Positions 58,821 through 64,000 of a stretch of 64,000 nucleotides of DNA are shown here, piece by piece. A model generated the notes under the pieces. It did not search any database and was not told where the DNA came from. It saw only the letters and a program-made list of their open reading frames with translations. How positions within the stretch are numbered: position 1 is the stretch's first letter; each line of letters starts with the position of its first letter. The position numbers and the translations under genes were made by a program. Origin of the DNA: Triplophysa rosa (Eukaryota > Chordata > Actinopteri > Cypriniformes > Nemacheilidae); contig NC_079895.1 in the NCBI RefSeq assembly GCF_024868665.1, positions 27,002,709 to 27,066,708 on the forward strand, in the 5' to 3' direction.

Positions 58821-61800
58821 GCAAGACACACTCAAAAACTCTCCTTGGGGTTGTGTTTATCATTCATGGCATTCTCTCACATTAAAGTTAGTCTGAGACT
58901 AGGTTTAAGTCCTGTCTGGAAACCTGGGCCCGGTTGCTTAAAGCACCTTAAGTGTAATTTTCCCTTAAGTGTGCCCTTAAATATACCTTAAGTTTTACTT
59001 AAATTATTCTCCTATTGTGTTTGGTAAAGAGAAATCACCCCTTAAGTGTCACACTTAAGGGAAAAACTTAAGGTGCTTTATGCAACCGGGCACTGCCCCT
59101 ATAAGTGTGTAGATGTAAAACGTTAGGCTAAAACTGAAAGCCCTAACTTAGACTTTGTTATGGGTCATTTATTTAATAAAATAATGGCAGATGGAATAAA
59201 AGATTTCTTAATAATAGTACTAGTTGCTGTGGGCACCCTGTACCGTGTGCCTGAAGGAAGTTTTTCAAATTCATGTTGAAGAGGGTGGCTGAGGTCCTGA
59301 GTTTTTTGTGAGGCTTTCTTCCTTGTCTGATTTGTGGACAGTTCCACTAGCTGCCTCTGGGGGTCCAAAATGATCTTGCTAGCCATATTAATGATCCTTG
59401 TGAGCTTGTTTTGTGAGCTCTTAGCACCCAGATGCCCATACCAGCAGGTGATGTTATAGGAATTATAATCATAGATTAAGTCATTTTTAGCCCTGGGTTA
59501 AGATATTTCCAATCCTGGATTAACATATTTTAACCCTGGGTTAAATCATTTTTCATCCTGGGTTAGCACATTTTCAATCCTGGGTTAAGGCATTTTTAAC
59601 CCTGGGTTAAGATATTTTCAGCCCTGGGTTAGTACATTTTTACCGTGGGTTAAGTAATTCTTTATCTTGGCCTGAGACATTTTTACCCTGGGTTAAGTCA
59701 TTTTTCATCCTGTCTCATGGCATTTTTAACCCTGGGTTAAGTCATTTTTTATCCGGTCTCATGGCATTTTTAACCCTGGGTTAAGTCATTTTTTATCCTG
59801 TCTCATGGTATTTTTAACCCCGGGTTAAGTCATTTTTTATCCTGGCCTGAGACATTTTTAACCCTGGGTTAAGTCATTTTTTATCCTGGCCTGAGACATT
59901 TTTAACCCTGGGTTAAGTCATTTTTTATCCTGGCTTGCAACATTTTTAACCCTGGGTTAAGACTTTTTTAATCCTGGGTTCACACATTTTCAATCCTGGG
60001 TTAAGGCATTTTCAGTACTTGGTCGAGACGTTTTTTAATCCTGAATGAACACATTTTTATTTATTTATATTTTAAATGATGGCTTGACAGAGGAGCATAG
60101 TGTTCTTGTCTCAAGCTGAAGGATATGAACAGAACTCGTGAACAGAATCAATTGCAACAAATTGAATTAAGACGTGATTCTCAGGGTGAAGCATAGGCAG
60201 TGTAAAACATGAAATATTTACTCAGCGTTTAAAACAGCCCTGGGCCATGAGCCAAACCAACAAGCTCTAAATTAATGAATCACAACATTACAACTCTGAT
60301 TTATGTTTTATGTTAATCTGAATATATTTCAGATATATAGATATTTGTAAGCAGTTTGTGAGTCGTTCGCAGGGTCTCATGGGCCATGACTGTATAAATC
60401 TTTTATTGTGATTTTCATATCCATGGTAACAGAAGTCTGATTTTCTCTTCAGCATTGTGGGTTATATACATCAACACTATGATTTTGATTATTAGACAGT
60501 AGGTGTGTCTAGAAAGGGTTATATGTTATGTTTCCAAACATCAATTTTCTTCGGGGAGAAAGTAAATGTGTTTTTTTTCCTGCGGGACCGAGCTGTGTGA
60601 TATTAGAATGGCCCTCTGAAGTATTTATGAAAATGTAGATGCTGCAATAGTTTGCAATAGTTGAAATGGTATAGGAGCTTCCACAAAGACCTGACAATAA
60701 ACAAAGTGCTTCAACCAAAACTTCAGTAGTATAAGACGACAAAATATGATTAGTTCAATTTAATTTGTTGTGTAAAAACAAAGAATTATCATTGCACCTT
60801 CAAAGCACACTACTCTAGTATTCAAATGAAAAATAAAATCTGAAGAGCTCTTCTACAGTCTGCAATGAGAAAGAATTGAGGAGTTTAGTTGGGGTATTGA
60901 GTGGGTGACCTATCAGACTGATCAATACTGATTAATATACACTTCAGGATGAGGGAAGATGTTGCTATGGTAACAGCGGGAGCAGAATGTTGTTTACAGT
61001 CACTTAAAGTGCACTTAAAGACATGTTTGTTCAGGTCAACATCACTGTTTCTGCATGTCATTCTGTTGTTTGCTCAGACAGTAGATGATCACTGTTCTGG
61101 AGTTGTTCATGTCAGTGATTGTGAAGAATAAGAGATTGTGTTACAGATGTGAATGCGGTTTCATGAGAGGTGCTTTTACTTTTCTCAGCTATAATAAAAT
61201 CATTTAAAATGAACGAAAACCTTAAATGACTTAATGTACATACAGGATCTTATTAAAGGAGCAGAATATCATACAGACATGAGGTGGGTTTACAGTAGCA
61301 AACACATCCAGAGATGAAGGAATACAGTGTGTTGATAACAACTGGCAATAATATAATAAAACGCATCTAAGGATGTGTTCACACTTGACTCTTTTAACAA
61401 GAAAACGCTCCCAGCGGTGTGGTTATAAATAGCACCCGGCAATGTTTGAAGATAGCATTAGTGCACGAAGGCATCTTAGAGAGAGACAGCGTCATAGGCA
61501 GCGTAACGGAAGTCTATTTGAATTACAAACAGAGAGCGTCTTTGCAATAACTAATCACATATTTAAAAACTACAATGCTCATTTCTCGCTAGAAATGCCA
61601 TCAGCGGTTATTGAAAGTGAAAATTAAACTTACATTTATACAAAACTATGTTCCAACGTGCGTTTCGGCCGCCATTTTATTTTTTCAAGCTTGAGCCTTC
61701 TCGACCAATCACGCATGTTGTTATGGAAACGACAGGTCTCTGTCATTGGTTAGCTCTGAAAAAGGTGCTTGACGTAGGGCGTTTTTTAAGAAAAGTTCCA

Positions 61801-63927
61801 ACTTTTTTCAACCTCAAAAGACTGCAGAAAAAGACGCCGGCGTTTAAAAAAGCGCTCAGGACTTTTTTGGAAAACACGGTTTACTCCATAGGATTGTAAT
61901 GTAAAACAGACGCCAGCAGCTTCAAAAAAGAAGTCAAGTGTGAACACGGCCTAACCCATCTTAGCAACCGCAAAGGAGAACGGCAACACCAAGAATAACC
62001 ACTTACCACCACCACCACCTATTTTCTTCAGATATTCACCTCACCGCCTGTGAATTTGTGCGTTTTTGTGCATATTTCCAGATGATTATTTCGCTCGCCG
62101 TCTGTTCGATGAGATATTTAATGAGTAAACTGTGAACGCTGTGATAAACACATCCTGACATCATCTGATTTCTCTTGTGCAGGAGACGGACAGCTGGGAG
62201 ATCATCGAGGGGCTGAAGATCGGACAGAGTCACATTCAGAGACCTGAGAAACATGAAGGCTTCATGCTGAAGAAGAGAAAATGGCCTCTGAAGGGCTGGC
62301 ACAAGGTCTGAACCTTCACACAGACAGACGCTCTTTACGCTATCAAACCGCAATCCATAACTTCGTGCCTTTCAGGTTACTTCATGCCCTTGTTGCGTAT
62401 GTCAAATGACGTCAAACTTACATTTCCCACAAAGTTGCACCCGAATATAAATCATTATTAAACGTTTTCAATTGTTTTATTATACAGATTTTCTATATAC
62501 TTGCTTAATAAACAAATTTTGTTTTGATGTTAACCATGAAAAAGGTCATAAGAAGTGTTATGAATTGCGGCTTTTCTTTTTTCCACGCAGCGGTTTTTTG
62601 TTCTGGATAACGGGATCCTGAAATACTCCAAGTCTCCTGTGGATGTGAGTTTGGTCTTGGTTGTTAAATGGTCCTGTGAGTGTTGTGTGAATGATGACGA
62701 TGAGATGTGTGTAGGTTGGTCAGAGGGAGGGAGGGTGAGCTCTGATTGGCTGCTGTGTCGTGACTCAGAGTAGATGAAAAGCACAATCGTCTCTGAGTCC
62801 TGACGCACCAAAACTGTACAGAACAGAGAGTGTGGGTTTCTTCTCTTACCCTTAAAGAGAAAACGAAATGTGTTTCATCGGTTATTCACCCTCATGCCAT
62901 TCCAAACCTGTATGACTTTCTTTCTTCTGCAGAACACAAAAGAAGAACTGAGACATTTCTAAAAATATCTTCTTTTGTGTCTACAGAAGGAAGAGTCATA
63001 CACAGGTCCTATACAGTAGCTCCTGGAGGCTGAACTGCAAAATGATGAAAATTAAAAGGTTTTAGAAGACATATATAAGGATATATCCTCAAGACTCGCA
63101 TAGTTCATATTTAAACAAACAAAAAAACTTTCATTCTGATTTCGATGGAACTTTAAAGCGATACGAACGGGAACGACAGACCATGAGGATTAAATGAATA
63201 CAGTGTGTGTTTGTGTCAGATTCAGAAAGCAAAGCTTCATGGCAGTATAGATGTGGGACTGTCTGTCATGTCCGTTAAGAAAAGAGCTCGCCGCATCGAT
63301 CTGGACACAGAAGAGCACATCTACCATCTGAAGGTGAACATCACGTGTGGACAGTAAACATATACAGACAGTAATTGTGTGTTTCTTTAAATAGCTTGTC
63401 TTTAATCTCTCCGTCAAGGTGAAATCTCCAGACGTTTTTGACATCTGGGTGTGCAAGCTCCGCCATCATCGCTTGTTCCGTCAGAACGAGATCGTCCGCT
63501 CTCCTCGTGACGCTACGCTACGGACCTTCCCTCCGTCTGCCAGCGCCGAATCTCCCCAGACCACCCCCTCCAGCGCACACCAAAGCAAGGTCACTGCCGC
63601 CTCCTCCGTCCTCTGCGCGTCTGTAAATATGTAATGATGTTGGAGCAGCTCGCCGTCTGCTTGACTACACAACCTTCTGTCTGTCTAGACAAACACTTTC
63701 TGATCAATCGGGGCTGTGTTTTATTGAGAATGTTCACGGGCTATGTGACGGCTTTTGTACTGAGAGCTTTATTTACAATTGTACCAAAATTCAGATGTGT
63801 GTGTATGTCATCGATCAGGTTAAACCCGGCAGTCTGTCGTGGCAGCTGCCTCCGTCCTGTAGTAATGGACAGAGTAAAGTAGCCGCCTGGTTACAGGAGT
63901 CAGAGGAGATGGACAAGTGCACAGAAG
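58558..63927 (+). CDS. osbpl6: oxysterol-binding-protein-related protein 6, 5' part
   Basis: A cytosolic lipid-binding/transfer protein of the ORP family, docking to membranes through its PH domain. Coding exons seen: 58674-58820, 62183-62305, 62591-62644, 63220-63333, 63419-63589 and 63819-63927 (239 residues plus one base). The N-terminus, with [13 protein letters not shown] and SSQRDSRQ, matches the human OSBPL6 start. [13 protein letters not shown] follows. The PH domain runs from about residue 72 ([20 protein letters not shown]) to about 164 ([10 protein letters not shown]). Then comes [10 protein letters not shown], and [18 protein letters not shown] near the window end. The FFAT-type and ORD sterol-binding regions lie beyond the right end. 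Paralogue OSBPL3 is the main alternative; N-terminal match and the neighbouring rbm45 favour OSBPL6. Confidence 0.94.
58928..59091. mobile_element. palindromic MITE, 164 bp
   Basis: gcccggttgcttaaagcacc (58928) faces ggtgctttatgcaaccgggc (end 59091), with more cttaagtgt words inverted inside. Almost the whole element can fold into a hairpin. No target duplication was recognised. Confidence 0.82.
59476..60055. repeat. minisatellite of ttaaccctgggttaa units
   Basis: About 25 units of roughly 22-23 bases (cattttt aaccctgggttaag). The middle part (59690-59960) shows a double-length pattern with tcctggcctgagacat alternating. The core aaccctgggtt is itself palindromic. Confidence 0.92.
61371..61951. 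mobile_element. TAA-flanked inverted-repeat element, 581 bp (Harbinger-like)
   Basis: gtgttcacacttgac (61375-61389) and gtcaagtgtgaacac (61933-61947) are perfect inverted repeats. TAA flanks both ends (61368-61370 and 61952-61954), the 3-bp TWA duplication typical of PIF/Harbinger. The short open frames inside are not recognised. Confidence 0.82.
62183..62305 (+). CDS. osbpl6: osbpl6 coding exon 2 (PH start)
   Basis: [20 protein letters not shown], then [20 protein letters not shown] and K (residues 50-90). Acceptor TTGTGCAG, donor GTCTGA, phase 0-0. Confidence 0.95.
62591..62644 (+). CDS. osbpl6: osbpl6 coding exon 3
   Basis: An 18-codon exon, [18 protein letters not shown] (residues 91-108), strands 2-3 of the PH domain. 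Acceptor TTCCACGCAG, donor GTGAGT. Confidence 0.95.
62850..63030. repeat. partial dispersed repeat in an osbpl6 intron
   Basis: tattcaccctcatgccattc, ttctttcttctgcagaacac and aaatatcttcttttgtgtct are the same family as at 5680, 12070 and 52830, shortened. Confidence 0.75.
63220..63333 (+). CDS. osbpl6: osbpl6 coding exon 4
   Basis: [20 protein letters not shown], then [18 protein letters not shown] (residues 109-146). The acceptor TGTTTGTGTCAG is TG-rich; donor GTGAAC. Confidence 0.95.
63419..63589 (+). CDS. osbpl6: osbpl6 coding exon 5 (PH end)
   Basis: [20 protein letters not shown] closes the PH domain, followed by [20 protein letters not shown] and a Ser/Pro-rich linker ending SSAHQSK (residues 147-203). 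Donor GTCACT, moderate. Confidence 0.88.
63819..63927 (+). CDS. osbpl6: osbpl6 coding exon 6
   Basis: [20 protein letters not shown], then [16 protein letters not shown] (residues 204-239), matching the human [20 protein letters not shown]. The acceptor ATCGATCAG is short on pyrimidines; donor GTAATG, phase 1. The gene continues beyond the window. Confidence 0.88.
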
Positions 63928-64000
63928 GTAATGTTTCATGAAACTGCTTCTGTGCTTCATCAACAAAAAATAGAAAAAACTAGAAATCTGGTTGATTCAG

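Larger units (their letters stand above)
58821..62182 (+). other. osbpl6 first coding intron
   Basis: 3.4 kb. Contains a palindromic MITE (58928-59091), a tandem array (59476-60055) and a TAA-flanked element (61371-61951). No further exon was recognised, including the human-type alternative exon after SSQRDSRQ. Confidence 0.7.

Overview
The window is vertebrate nuclear DNA from a bony fish, most likely a cypriniform (carp, goldfish or zebrafish group). Genes are split into short exons with GT-AG introns. Non-coding DNA is packed with CA/GT and CT microsatellites, minisatellites and short DNA-transposon copies of kinds I associate with cyprinid genomes. The gene order pde11a - rbm45 - osbpl6 matches human 2q31 (PDE11A-RBM45-OSBPL6) and supports the gene names. 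The species cannot be fixed from sequence alone.

Layout. (1) About 1-18801, minus strand: the 5' part of pde11a (dual cAMP/cGMP phosphodiesterase 11A, long isoform), coding exons 1-5. The first exon is at the right (18007-18801), and the gene leaves the window at the left end. Introns 2 and 3 hold minisatellites, two hAT-type elements with 8-bp target duplications, and two solo LTRs lying almost side by side. (2) 18802-19140: the GC-rich pde11a 5' flank, with a perfect cAMP-response element. (3) 21519-29990, plus strand: a six-exon nectin/PVR-like immunoglobulin-superfamily membrane protein of 277 predicted residues. Its V-set domain is reduced to its last strands and its cytoplasmic tail is very short. 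(4) 30 to 34.6 kb: repeats, including a L2-like LINE fragment lying between two inverted AT-rich tandem arrays. (5) 34815-38467, plus strand: complete rbm45 (nine coding exons, multi-RRM RNA-binding protein), with a 3' UTR reaching an AATAAA at 39836. (6) 39.8 to 58.5 kb: no recognisable protein gene. It contains a putative TATA promoter near 41.74 kb, nested DNA transposons (including a TTAA-flanked, THAP-bearing, Kolobok-like element inside a hAT-like element), a 600-bp CT tract and further inverted-repeat elements. (7) 58558-63927, plus strand: the first six coding exons of osbpl6 (oxysterol-binding-protein-related protein 6: N-terminus and PH domain). Its first coding intron appears to use a GC-AG donor, and the gene leaves the window at the right end.

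The four genes are neighbours by ancient synteny, not an operon. The points most worth a second look are the truncated nectin-like receptor and the nested, well-delimited transposon insertions. I found no tRNA, rRNA, CRISPR or prokaryotic feature.
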